13,033 nt of DNA from Chloroflexota bacterium (GTDB lineage: Bacteria; Chloroflexota; Anaerolineae; Anaerolineales; DRMV01): positions 1 through 13,033 of the forward strand of contig JAADCW010000191.1 in the NCBI GenBank assembly GCA_013154225.1. Direction: 5' to 3'. Under the pieces are notes generated by a model. That model saw nothing but the letters and a program-made list of their open reading frames with translations, did not search any database and was not told the DNA's origin. The translations under genes were made by a program, and so were the position numbers. Below, in pieces: positions 1 to 5,969 of this stretch (position 1 is the first letter of the stretch; each line of letters starts with the position of its first letter).

Positions 1-77
1 AAATATTGGGTGCGCGTGTCGGCGACCTGCAATAAATACAGGTTGGGGTAGATTTCCCGTACTGTGGTTTGCGTCAT
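1..77 (-). CDS. 5' end of an unidentified protein (partial, runs off the left edge)
   Basis: Only the first 25 codons are visible, reading MTQTTVREIYPNLYLLQVAD and then TRTQY. The ATG at 75-77 is preceded by a strong purine-rich ribosome-binding stretch (AGGAGAGGGAG, four bases before the start), so this is a genuine translation start and not a chance open frame. A plausible extended -10 promoter lies just upstream. The E-I-Y-P-N-L-Y-L-L pattern resembles the opening strand of metallo-beta-lactamase-fold hydrolases, but 25 residues are too few to assign a family. The gene lies beyond the terminator of the membrane-protein gene and therefore forms its own transcription unit. Confidence 0.6.
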   Translation of the reverse strand, partial: MTQTTVREIYPNLYLLQVADTRTQY

Positions 78-107
78 GGCTCTCCCTCTCCTGATCGGAT
101 TTCTTCC

Positions 108-136
108 ATGATAGCAGGTAATGCTTAAGTTGGGAA
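108..136 (-). promoter_or_regulatory. Putative extended -10 promoter for the left-edge gene
   Basis: On the minus strand, TATCAT at 108-113 is preceded by an extended -10 TG dinucleotide (complement of 115-116). TTCCCA at 131-136 lies 17 bp further upstream and is a weak -35 match. Transcription would start about 25 nt before the ATG. The site falls between the terminator at 192-220 and the start codon, where a promoter is needed. The -10 is good and the -35 is poor. Confidence 0.4.
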
Positions 137-191
137 GTGATTTTGGGCATGTTTTTAAGATACCCTCGCCTAAGCCTTCCCTGCGCCGTGT

Positions 192-220
192 AAAAAAAAG
201 AGCCCCCGAAAAGGGGGCTC
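192..220 (-). terminator. Intrinsic terminator of the membrane-protein gene
   Basis: A perfect 8-bp stem (GAGCCCCC paired with GGGGGCTC, 200-207 with 213-220) has a 5-nt loop. On the minus strand it is followed directly by eight T residues (192-199). It lies 26 bp past the stop codon of the 386-aa membrane protein. This is the only textbook rho-independent terminator in the window. Confidence 0.93.
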
Positions 221-246
221 GGTTTGCAAAGTGAGGATGCAGCGGC

Positions 247-1407
247 TTAGGATGAAGCGTTGGCGCTCGCGTTGCTTTTGCCCTCGTTTTCGCTGATGCG
301 GAACACTTTGAGCACGCGGCGGATGATGTCGTAGGCCACGTTTTGCTGGAAGCCCGAAAGCCAAGCCAGCACGAAGACCAGGGCCGCGGAGTTCATCGAG
401 CTTTGGGTGCCTGCGGTCATGGCAATGAGACCGGCCTGCATGATGATGTAGATGAACGCGCCCAAGGCAATGCCCATGATGGGATTGGTGATGTACCACA
501 TGGTGTATTGTTTGTCGAAGTCTTGCTCTTGGGCGATGTGGCGCCAAAGCGCATACAGCGCGCCGGTGATGCCGCCCAAACCACCCCAGAACATGCTCTT
601 GAAGCCGTCAATGAGCCATTGCACGCTGTTGAGGTCGTCGGTGGGCTGGAGGGAATAGCCAAACAAAGGCGCGTAACGGCGGAGCATCATGGGCACCACG
701 AACATGGCAATGCCCAGGAGCACAGCCCAGAAGAGCTCATAGGCCAGGAGCTTCCAGCCTACGGAATAAGACCACCGCCGCACTCGCTTGGAGAATTCCA
801 GGCAGTATTCCACTTCGTTGAGCGCGCGTTCGGCTTCCTCGTAGTGGTCGCGGCCGGCGAGCATGTAGTTGCGCGCGGCTTGAATTTGATTGAGGAGCTC
901 GCGCGCCTTGTCTACGTTGTTGATTTCCAGGTTGACGCGCTGTTGGAGGTGGTCGGCGCGTTCCCAGAGGGATTTGAGGGATTGATGGGTGATGAGTTCG
1001 TCCACCAGTTCGGGGTTGGAGGGTAGTTCTACCACGGGCGGAGCTTCTACCTCGGGGGTGTTGGGCTCAGGCCCTGGGGCCTGATAAGCCGCGGCTGTAA
1101 ACAGCGGCGCGCCCTGGGTGGAAGAGCTTGGCGGCAGGGGCGGATCCGTGGCCATGCTTTCCTCGGGCAAAATAGGGCCGCTGGCCTGCATCCCGCCGTC
1201 GGCGTCAGGCGGCAGAGGATCCAGTTCGTCGTCTGAAAGAATGGGTTCGACCGCGCTCATGCCGTGGTCTTCGGTGGGTTCTTGGGGCTCTTTGAACAAG
1301 GCGCGGACGTCGTCGGCGCTGAGGTCTTGGGGTGGTGCTTCGGGGGTTTCGTCGGTGGTGCTGGTCGTGTTTTCGTTGGTGGGTTCCACCAGTTTTTCGT
1401 CGGGCAT
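247..1407 (-). CDS. Conserved-type membrane protein with four predicted helices and a long acidic N-terminus
   Basis: The 386-residue product has no function I can name. Residues 1-130 are rich in Pro, Glu, Asp and Ser and are probably disordered and cytoplasmic. Residues about 140-205 form charged heptad-like helices that may be a coiled coil. Four hydrophobic segments follow at about 219-242, 271-290, 306-331 and 338-357. The second and third carry a glycine-rich W-G-G-L-G-G motif, then W288-R-H and Y-T-M-W-Y, a combination I associate with uncharacterised bacterial membrane proteins rather than with transporters. The C-terminus is short and charged. The ATG is preceded by GAGGAGG five bases upstream. 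The gene is a single unit, with a sigma-70-type promoter at 1452-1480 and the intrinsic terminator at 192-220. The coiled coil and small helix bundle suggest an oligomeric scaffold, but that is a guess. Confidence 0.88.
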   Translation of the reverse strand: MPDEKLVEPTNENTTSTTDETPEAPPQDLSADDVRALFKEPQEPTEDHGMSAVEPILSDDELDPLPPDADGGMQASGPILPEESMATDPPLPPSSSTQGAPLFTAAAYQAPGPEPNTPEVEAPPVVELPSNPELVDELITHQSLKSLWERADHLQQRVNLEINNVDKARELLNQIQAARNYMLAGRDHYEEAERALNEVEYCLEFSKRVRRWSYSVGWKLLAYELFWAVLLGIAMFVVPMMLRRYAPLFGYSLQPTDDLNSVQWLIDGFKSMFWGGLGGITGALYALWRHIAQEQDFDKQYTMWYITNPIMGIALGAFIYIIMQAGLIAMTAGTQSSMNSAALVFVLAWLSGFQQNVAYDIIRRVLKVFRISENEGKSNASANASS

Positions 1408-1451
1408 AACAACCTCCTCGACGGGGCAGTGAGAGCAGAATGCTTGTTTTG

Positions 1452-1480
1452 AGTATAGGTGAAAGGCGGCGGAAAGTCAA
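1452..1480 (-). promoter_or_regulatory. Sigma-70-type promoter for the membrane-protein gene
   Basis: On the minus strand, TTGACT (1475-1480) and TATACT (1452-1457) are separated by exactly 17 bp. Each hexamer matches the consensus at five of six positions. The predicted transcript starts about 38 nt before the ATG at 1407 and carries the GAGGAGG ribosome-binding site. The site lies in the 229-bp gap after the isomerase gene, so it separates this gene from the long operon upstream. Confidence 0.8.
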
Positions 1481-1619
1481 ATGTTGGCGGTGGTAAGTTT
1501 GGAGGGCATGGCCAGCCGTATCCTTTGTCGCGCCGAACTTCGTATAGCCACAAACGCGAGCGGGCGGGGGGAAAAACGGCAGTGGATAGCTGCGCCGTGC
1601 CGACGATTTGCGCCAACCT

Positions 1620-1651
1620 AAAGCCGCACCGCAGTGTTACTGCGCGGCTTT
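1620..1651 (-). terminator. Stop-codon hairpin at the isomerase 3' end, possible terminator
   Basis: An 8-bp outer stem (1620-1627 with 1644-1651) and a 5-bp inner stem (1631-1635 with 1639-1643) are separated by a three-base bulge. The TAA stop of the isomerase (1637-1639) lies at the loop. There is no T-run afterwards on the minus strand. It may therefore act as an mRNA-stabilising or rho-assisted 3' end and not as a classical intrinsic terminator. The rest of the gap to 1408 holds only the promoter listed separately. Confidence 0.5.
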
Positions 1652-2698
1652 GAGCGCGGCTTTGAAGCCTTCGATCGCGGTAACCGGTGTGGGGTCGGTG
1701 TCGTAGCGCATGGCCAAATAGTAGGAAATATAGTCGCCCAGATGCAAGGCTGTCCACTGTTGGGCCAGGCGGCTACTGCCAACCGCGTCCACCACCGCGG
1801 TTTCGATGCCGTGCTGTTGGAAAACCTCACTGGTGAGCTGGGCCCGCAGTTGGTTGCGCGGGTGTTCGCCCTGACCACGCAGGAAGATGGCCACGATTTG
1901 CCCCAACAAGGGCTTGGGGTTATGCAGGCCGGCCAGGGTGTTGTGGTCGGCTTCGGGCAGGAATTCAAACTGCGCCCAGGCCTTGGCAATTTCGCTGATT
2001 TGCCCTTTCCAGCGCCGCGCCACGGGCGCCAGCGCGCCAATGCCAAACACCGCGGGCCATTTGCCTTCCAGCCGCAAGGCCCATTGCTTGGCTGGGTTGT
2101 CTTGGGTGGGAATTTCGGCTTTCAGGGAAGCCTGCTGGGCCTGCATGGCTTCCACAGCCTGGCGCAATTCGCTTTCGGGGTTGGGAAGCCAGCCAGCGCG
2201 GGCAAACAGCGCCAACAACAAGCCGAAGGAATAGCCCACCGCGGCCCGCGGTTGCCCCGGATGTACAAACTGCCAGATAGTATGGCCGTTTTCCTGGGCT
2301 TGGGCGGCCAACTTACCGCCAGTGGTCACGGCCAGCACCTGACAACCGCGCGCGTGCGCGGCGGCAAGCGCGCTCAGGGTTTCTTCGGTGTTGCCCGAGT
2401 GGGAAGACGCGACCAGCAGGACGTCGTCGCCCTGCGCCCACGCGGGCAGGTCGTAGTCGCGCCACACAGTGATGGGCACCGAAGCCAGCGGCGCGGCGTA
2501 GGCCGCGAGCAGGTCTGCGCCAATGGCCGAGCCGCCCATGCCCGCAATGATGACGTGCCGCACGCCTGCAGTCTTGGGCATAGGGAAGGTCTGGCCGAGT
2601 TCCCACGCGCTTTGCAGTTGCGCGGGCAGGCCGTCAATTTCAGCCAGCATGTTTTCTTTGTCCACTTCGGGGAAGCGGGTGAAATCGTTGAGGTCCAT
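1637..2698 (-). CDS. Bifunctional phosphoglucose/phosphomannose isomerase (SIS family)
   Basis: The 353-aa cytosolic enzyme should interconvert glucose-6-phosphate, mannose-6-phosphate and fructose-6-phosphate, feeding glycolysis and nucleotide-sugar synthesis. The first SIS domain shows G-M-G-G-S-A-I-G-A-D at 53-62 and the phosphosugar loop S-H-S-G-N-T-E-E-T at 99-107. In the second half, E236 and H252 have the 16-residue spacing of the catalytic Glu/His pair known from archaeal PGI/PMI. Together with the usual length of about 300-350 residues, this favours PGI/PMI over a plain SIS sugar isomerase or a GlmS fragment. An in-frame TTG lies four codons upstream (2710), but the GGAG at 2705-2708, six bases before the ATG at 2698, supports the ATG. 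The gene follows mogA after a repeat-filled spacer and ends in a hairpin. Confidence 0.88.
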   Translation of the reverse strand: MDLNDFTRFPEVDKENMLAEIDGLPAQLQSAWELGQTFPMPKTAGVRHVIIAGMGGSAIGADLLAAYAAPLASVPITVWRDYDLPAWAQGDDVLLVASSHSGNTEETLSALAAAHARGCQVLAVTTGGKLAAQAQENGHTIWQFVHPGQPRAAVGYSFGLLLALFARAGWLPNPESELRQAVEAMQAQQASLKAEIPTQDNPAKQWALRLEGKWPAVFGIGALAPVARRWKGQISEIAKAWAQFEFLPEADHNTLAGLHNPKPLLGQIVAIFLRGQGEHPRNQLRAQLTSEVFQQHGIETAVVDAVGSSRLAQQWTALHLGDYISYYLAMRYDTDPTPVTAIEGFKAALKAAQ

Positions 2699-2713
2699 GG
2701 GATACTCCAATGA

Positions 2714-2763
2714 GGAATTAGGAATTAAGAGTTAGGAATTAGGGATTTAGGAATTAGGAATTG
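2714..2763. repeat. Seven tandem 7-nt GGAATTA-type units
   Basis: Seven consecutive degenerate copies of GGAATTA (one expanded to 8 nt, one reading AGAGTTA) fill the left part of the spacer between mogA and the isomerase gene. The tract is strongly AT-rich against GC-rich flanks. It ends immediately before the isomerase ribosome-binding site. The right part of the spacer (2791-2811) continues with a related TTCGCAAT-like repeat up to the mogA stop codon. Confidence 0.9.
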
Positions 2764-2790
2764 CGTTTCCTCGCTTCGCAATTCCTAATT
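2752..2790. repeat. Perfect 14-bp inverted repeat in the mogA-isomerase spacer
   Basis: AATTAGGAATTGCG at 2752-2765 pairs perfectly with CGCAATTCCTAATT at 2777-2790 across an 11-nt loop. The left arm is built from the last 7-nt repeat units. In the minus-strand transcript this forms a stable hairpin between the mogA stop and the isomerase start. It has no trailing T-run, so processing, stabilisation or attenuation is more likely than termination. Confidence 0.85.
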
Positions 2791-2811
2791 TCGCAATTCG
2801 CAATTTCGGAA

Positions 2812-3312
2812 TTACGCCCGATGTCCTTTTTCGGCCTCGGGGTCGCCGCGCAGCAGGCTGACCGCGTGGGGCAACACCGGTGCAATCACAGCCAGGTTTT
2901 CCACCGCGGCCTTGGGACTGCCCGGAAGGTTGACGATAAGGGTCGCGCCGCGGATGCCTGCAGCCGCGCGGGAAAGCATCGCATGGGGGGTGATTTGCAA
3001 ACTGGCCGCGCGCATGGCTTCGGTCAGCCCTGGGGTTTGGCGTTCCACCACGGCCAACGTCGCTTCGGGCGTGACGTCGCGCGGCGCAAAGCCCGTGCCG
3101 CCGGTGGTGAGGATGACGTCGTACGCGTCGCTGTCAGCCCAGCGGGCCAGCGTGTCGCGCAGGGTGGAAAGGTCGTCGGGCAGAATGGCTGTGTGAACCA
3201 CGTCCCAGCCATAGCCTTGCGCGGCTTGCACCAGGGCTGGGCCCGAGAGGTCTTCCCGCTCGCCACGGGCTGAGCGGTCGGATACGGTGAGGATGGCAAT
3301 ACGGAGGGGCAT
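2812..3312 (-). CDS. mogA: Molybdopterin biosynthesis protein, MogA/MoaB family
   Basis: The 166-aa cytosolic protein is of the type that binds molybdopterin and adenylylates it before molybdenum insertion. It shows the opening strand with S11-D12, the T-T-G-G-T-G loop (69-74) followed by P-R-D-V-T-P-E-A-T, and P-G-S-P-K-A (130-135), all hallmarks of the MoCF-binding fold. Single-domain length favours MogA or MoaB over the larger MoeA. The two are hard to separate by eye, so the symbol is tentative. The ATG at 3312 gives the family's usual N-terminus. In-frame ATG (3330) and TTG (3339) codons lie in the upstream tandem repeat and would add only repeat-encoded residues. No Shine-Dalgarno sequence is visible because the leader is pyrimidine-rich, so initiation may depend on coupling to the acetyltransferase upstream. 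No other cofactor genes are present here. Confidence 0.87.
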   Translation of the reverse strand: MPLRIAILTVSDRSARGEREDLSGPALVQAAQGYGWDVVHTAILPDDLSTLRDTLARWADSDAYDVILTTGGTGFAPRDVTPEATLAVVERQTPGLTEAMRAASLQITPHAMLSRAAAGIRGATLIVNLPGSPKAAVENLAVIAPVLPHAVSLLRGDPEAEKGHRA

Positions 3313-3363
3313 GGGAGTTGGGGAAGTCATGGGAGTCAAGGAAGTCGTGGGAGTCGTGGGAGT
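3310..3363. repeat. Six tandem 9-nt repeats upstream of mogA
   Basis: Six consecutive 9-nt units lie end to end. The plus-strand consensus is CRTGGGAGT; two units are TGGGGAAGT and CAAGGAAGT. They fill the spacer between the acetyltransferase stop and mogA, and the last unit contains the mogA start codon. Because nine is a multiple of three, gain or loss of a unit keeps the frame. On the mRNA strand the units read ACTCCCAYG. Confidence 0.95.
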
Positions 3364-3366
3364 TGG

Positions 3367-3801
3367 TTAGTCGGTGAGGTTTTTGGCCAGGGTGATGACG
3401 GGCAGGTCTTCCCAGCCCAGGTTGTGGTAAAACGCGAGCACATCATCGTGGCCAGGAACGACCATGAGGTAAGCCCGCAGGCAGCCTTTGGCGCGCAAAC
3501 GGGCTTCGATTTCGTCCATCAGCGCCTTGCCAATGCCCTGCCCGCGGTGGGGTTCGGCCACGGCCAGGTGATAAATCAGGCCGCGGCGGCCATCGAAGCC
3601 AGCCATGACCGCGCCGATGATTTCGCCTTCCGGCGTTTCGGCCACGATGAACAGGTCGGGGTCGTGGGCAACCTTTTTGGCAATTTCCTCGGGCTCGTCA
3701 GAAACCCGCAGTTGGATGCCAGGCCCTGCGTGCGCCCAGAGGTCATATACCGCGGCGTAGTCGTCGGGGAAGCGAAACGTGCGGATGGTGTAGGCGGTCA
3801 T
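3367..3801 (-). CDS. GNAT-family N-acetyltransferase, YpeA-like
   Basis: The 144-aa protein should transfer acetyl from acetyl-CoA to an amine. It has the single-domain GNAT length. The acetyl-CoA pyrophosphate loop R86-G-Q-G-I-G lies in H-R-G-Q-G-I-G-K-A-L, with a conserved strand just before it and a C-terminal F-Y-H-N-L-G-W segment containing the likely general acid Y125. The D-L-F-I-V-A-E block and the G-x-D-G-R-R-G segment recall E. coli YpeA, whose substrate is not firmly known. The ATG at 3801 comes two bases after the stop of the PHP gene and has GGAAG seven bases upstream, implying translational coupling. A GTG at 3834 would extend the protein into the PHP frame and looks less likely. 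The stop codon is in frame with mogA across the 9-nt repeat. Confidence 0.85.
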   Translation of the reverse strand: MTAYTIRTFRFPDDYAAVYDLWAHAGPGIQLRVSDEPEEIAKKVAHDPDLFIVAETPEGEIIGAVMAGFDGRRGLIYHLAVAEPHRGQGIGKALMDEIEARLRAKGCLRAYLMVVPGHDDVLAFYHNLGWEDLPVITLAKNLTD

Positions 3802-3803
3802 GG

Positions 3804-5522
3804 TCAATCTTCCAGGCCAACCACGTCTTTCCACGGGCCAACAATGCCCTCTTCGGTCACGCCAAAGAAAAAGCGGTAGCCCTCAGGCGTGCGTTGGACC
3901 AGGTCATAATGCCATTTTTTGCCCTGCTTGTATTTGCGCAGGACCCCGCGGTCGCCTTCCCAATGCACGCCGCGGGCTTTGCTGACGTCTGCGGGTAGTT
4001 TGGCGTAGCGGCTGATGGCATAGTGCCACAGGCGGCGGGCAGAAGATTTGGTCACGTTTTTGACCACGTTGCCGTTGCGCAGGTCGCGCAGGGTGTAGTA
4101 TTGCGTGCCGTCGCGTTCGGTCACAGAGACCACTTCCACACCGGTGCGCGGGGCATCTGGGGGCAGGGGCGGCACGGCTTCCGCGGTAGATGGGCTTTTG
4201 CCTTGAGCTGCCGCGTCGGTATGGGCTTTTTTGTGGTTTTTCAAGCCGCGCAGCACCAGGTCCACGATTTCGTCGCGCACGGCCAGGCCGGTTTCCGCTT
4301 CAGAGCGCACATAAATTTTACTGCCGTCCACCGCGTAGGGCGGGTCATCCCCACGGGGCACCAGCACCCGCAGAATTTTCTTGCCCTGGGTTTCGTGGGT
4401 GTCAATGGTCACTTCCAGGGGCGGGGTGATGCGCTCGGAAATCTGGCGCGCGAGTTCGGCCGCGGCCTGGTCGGGGTTGTCGAGCCCGATGGGCGGCTTT
4501 TTGGGGTCTTCGCTTACGCCGATGTAGAGGGTGCCGCCGTTGGTATTGGCAAACGCGCAGACGTCGGCAATGATGGCATACAGCCGACCCCCGCGCACGG
4601 TCATTTTTTCGTGGAAGGCTTGGATGAGGTTCGCGCCTTCTTCCCGGGCCTGCTGGATGAAATCTTCCTGAGGTTCCTTGGGGCGGTGAGGGCGATGGCG
4701 GGCAAAGTCGTTGCTCAGGAAGAGTTCCTTGAGCGCGTGGAAGCTGACCTCGGGGAGCAGGACCTCAGTGGCGCGGTCGCCAACCCCCAGGTTGCGGCCT
4801 TCGCCAACCAGCCGGTGCGCGTCGGAGCCTTGGATGCAGTGCATCCGTCGCGGGTATTCGGGCTTGGTGCCGTTGAAGAAGGCCTGGGTGGTATGGCGGC
4901 CTTTCTTTTCCAGGTCGGTGACTTCCAGCGCGTGCAGGTGGGGGTCCTGGGTGTAGGAAATCTTGGTTTGCCCCGGCACGTTGCGCGCCGCGACGCCGTT
5001 GCTGGAATTGGCATGTGCGGCAATGACCAGCCCGCCGGCTTCGTCGATCAGCCGATAGGCGGTGAGGACGTCGCTGGTCGCGCCCACGGTAGCCGAGCCT
5101 TCGTCAAGTTTTTCGGGGGGGATGTTGAGGGTGAGGAGCAGGTGCTCGATTTCCCGCACTGGCTTTTCAGGCGGGAAGATGCCCAGGATGTGGAACCCCA
5201 AGGTTGCGGTAAATTCAAACCCGGGCAACACCAGAATTTTCTTCAACAAACGGCGGTATTCGTCGAGGCGGGCTTTTTCTTCAGGGAGCAGGCGGTCGAG
5301 TTCTTCCAGCAGTTCTAACTGGCGGATTTCCTCGGTCATGCGCCGATAGCCCGCCACAGTGTTGTGATCGGTGAAGGCGATGATGTCTAAGCCGCGGGCT
5401 TCAGCCCGGCGGAGGATGTCAAGGTAGGAGATGTCGGGCTGTTGGTAGTCGCTGGATGCAGGGGTATGGAGGTGCAAATCCATGACGTACCAACGCCGCT
5501 TGGGCGAGCGTTTGCGTGCCAC
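3804..5522 (-). CDS. PHP-domain phosphoesterase fused to an AlbA_2 (Schlafen-type) domain
   Basis: The 572-aa protein begins with a PHP metal-dependent phosphoesterase domain (about 12-285). Its metal ligands are visible as H17-L-H19, D52-H53 in T-D-H-N, E103 in G-F-E-F, H170 in A-A-H, and D234/H236 in G-S-D-A-H. A charged helical insertion (about 62-95) interrupts the fold. Residues about 292-420 resemble the AlbA_2 putative nucleic-acid-binding domain, with A-F-A-N-T-N-G-G-T-L-Y-I-G-V and a later Y-V-R-S-E. A Pro/Ala linker (435-458) leads to a C-terminal region of about 110 residues that I do not recognise; it is rich in aromatic and basic residues. The GTG start has AAAGGA seven bases upstream, whereas the ATG at codon 14 has no ribosome-binding site. 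The domains suggest a nuclease or phosphatase acting on nucleic acid or nucleotides. The substrate is unknown. Confidence 0.85.
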   Translation of the reverse strand: MARKRSPKRRWYVMDLHLHTPASSDYQQPDISYLDILRRAEARGLDIIAFTDHNTVAGYRRMTEEIRQLELLEELDRLLPEEKARLDEYRRLLKKILVLPGFEFTATLGFHILGIFPPEKPVREIEHLLLTLNIPPEKLDEGSATVGATSDVLTAYRLIDEAGGLVIAAHANSSNGVAARNVPGQTKISYTQDPHLHALEVTDLEKKGRHTTQAFFNGTKPEYPRRMHCIQGSDAHRLVGEGRNLGVGDRATEVLLPEVSFHALKELFLSNDFARHRPHRPKEPQEDFIQQAREEGANLIQAFHEKMTVRGGRLYAIIADVCAFANTNGGTLYIGVSEDPKKPPIGLDNPDQAAAELARQISERITPPLEVTIDTHETQGKKILRVLVPRGDDPPYAVDGSKIYVRSEAETGLAVRDEIVDLVLRGLKNHKKAHTDAAAQGKSPSTAEAVPPLPPDAPRTGVEVVSVTERDGTQYYTLRDLRNGNVVKNVTKSSARRLWHYAISRYAKLPADVSKARGVHWEGDRGVLRKYKQGKKWHYDLVQRTPEGYRFFFGVTEEGIVGPWKDVVGLED

Positions 5523-5539
5523 GAGTTGTTCCTTTCTAT

Positions 5540-5555
5540 CGGCGGCAGGCCGCCG
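5540..5555. other. GC hairpin in the response regulator-PHP spacer
   Basis: CGGCGG and CCGCCG form a 6-bp stem with a 4-nt loop, just before the ribosome-binding site of the PHP gene. A second possible pairing of CCGCGG palindromes lies between it and the response-regulator stop. The 81-bp spacer has no clear promoter and no T-run, so partial attenuation or RNA processing is possible. Confidence 0.4.
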
Positions 5556-5603
5556 GATACGTGCAGAATGCGCCGCGGCGCGGGGGAGTGCCGCGGGTTC
5601 AGG

Positions 5604-5969
5604 TCAGGCCAAATTGATTTGTTGACGGAGCAAGGCCAAGAGGTCTTCAACCATGTAGGGCTTTTGCAGGAATGCGTCCGCACCGGCTTCGAGGCTGTCG
5701 GCGCGGTAGTCCATGCCTGAGGTCATGATGACGCGGGTGTGTTTCAGGTCAGGATCTTCTCGGATGCTGTTGAGCAGGTCAAGGCCGTTGACACCGCCAG
5801 CAAGATGGACGTCCATCACCAGCAGTTCGGGCTTTTCGCGGCGCAGGTCTTCGAGGAGACCTTCTGCGTGGCCTGCGCCGAAAAGCACGGCAAACCCTTC
5901 CATTTCCAGCAGGGTTTTGAGCAGGGTGCGCATGGTGTGGTCGTCTTCAACCAGCATGATTTTCGGCAT
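5604..5969 (-). CDS. Stand-alone response regulator (receiver domain only)
   Basis: The 121-aa protein is a single CheY-like receiver domain with no output domain. The acidic pair D9-D10 lies in L-V-E-D-D. The phosphoacceptor is D53 in V-M-D-V-H-L. T83 in M-T-S-G and K103 in L-Q-K-P complete the active site, so it should be phosphorylatable. It would act through protein contacts and not by DNA binding. The ATG at 5969 has AAGGAG nine bases upstream and places the aspartates at the usual positions; an ATG at 5987 lacks a site. The start overlaps the end of lon by 23 nt, which suggests translational coupling and shared expression. No sensor kinase is encoded in the window, so its partner must lie elsewhere. 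Confidence 0.93.
   Translation of the reverse strand: MPKIMLVEDDHTMRTLLKTLLEMEGFAVLFGAGHAEGLLEDLRREKPELLVMDVHLAGGVNGLDLLNSIREDPDLKHTRVIMTSGMDYRADSLEAGADAFLQKPYMVEDLLALLRQQINLA

Noticed and set aside
1536..1546. loxP-like arm (AACTTCGTATA)
   Set aside because: There is no inverted partner arm within the right distance and no recombinase nearby; it is a chance match.
2699..2710. TTG start for the isomerase
   Set aside because: The GGAG inside this extension is correctly spaced for the ATG at 2698, so the extension is the ribosome-binding region.
3310..3363. CRISPR-like array or G-quadruplex in the 9-nt repeat
   Set aside because: There are no spacers between units, so it is not CRISPR. The G-runs on the plus strand have one loop of about 15 nt, which makes a canonical quadruplex weak.
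3802..3834. Upstream GTG start for the acetyltransferase
   Set aside because: It overlaps the PHP reading frame. The ATG at 3801 has GGAAG at seven bases and gives the normal GNAT start.
343..5318. Long plus-strand open frames (for example 343-1026, 1634-2713, 4023-5318)
   Set aside because: They are antisense to genes with clear family motifs and ribosome-binding sites. They arise from GC-rich third codon positions and show no recognisable domains.
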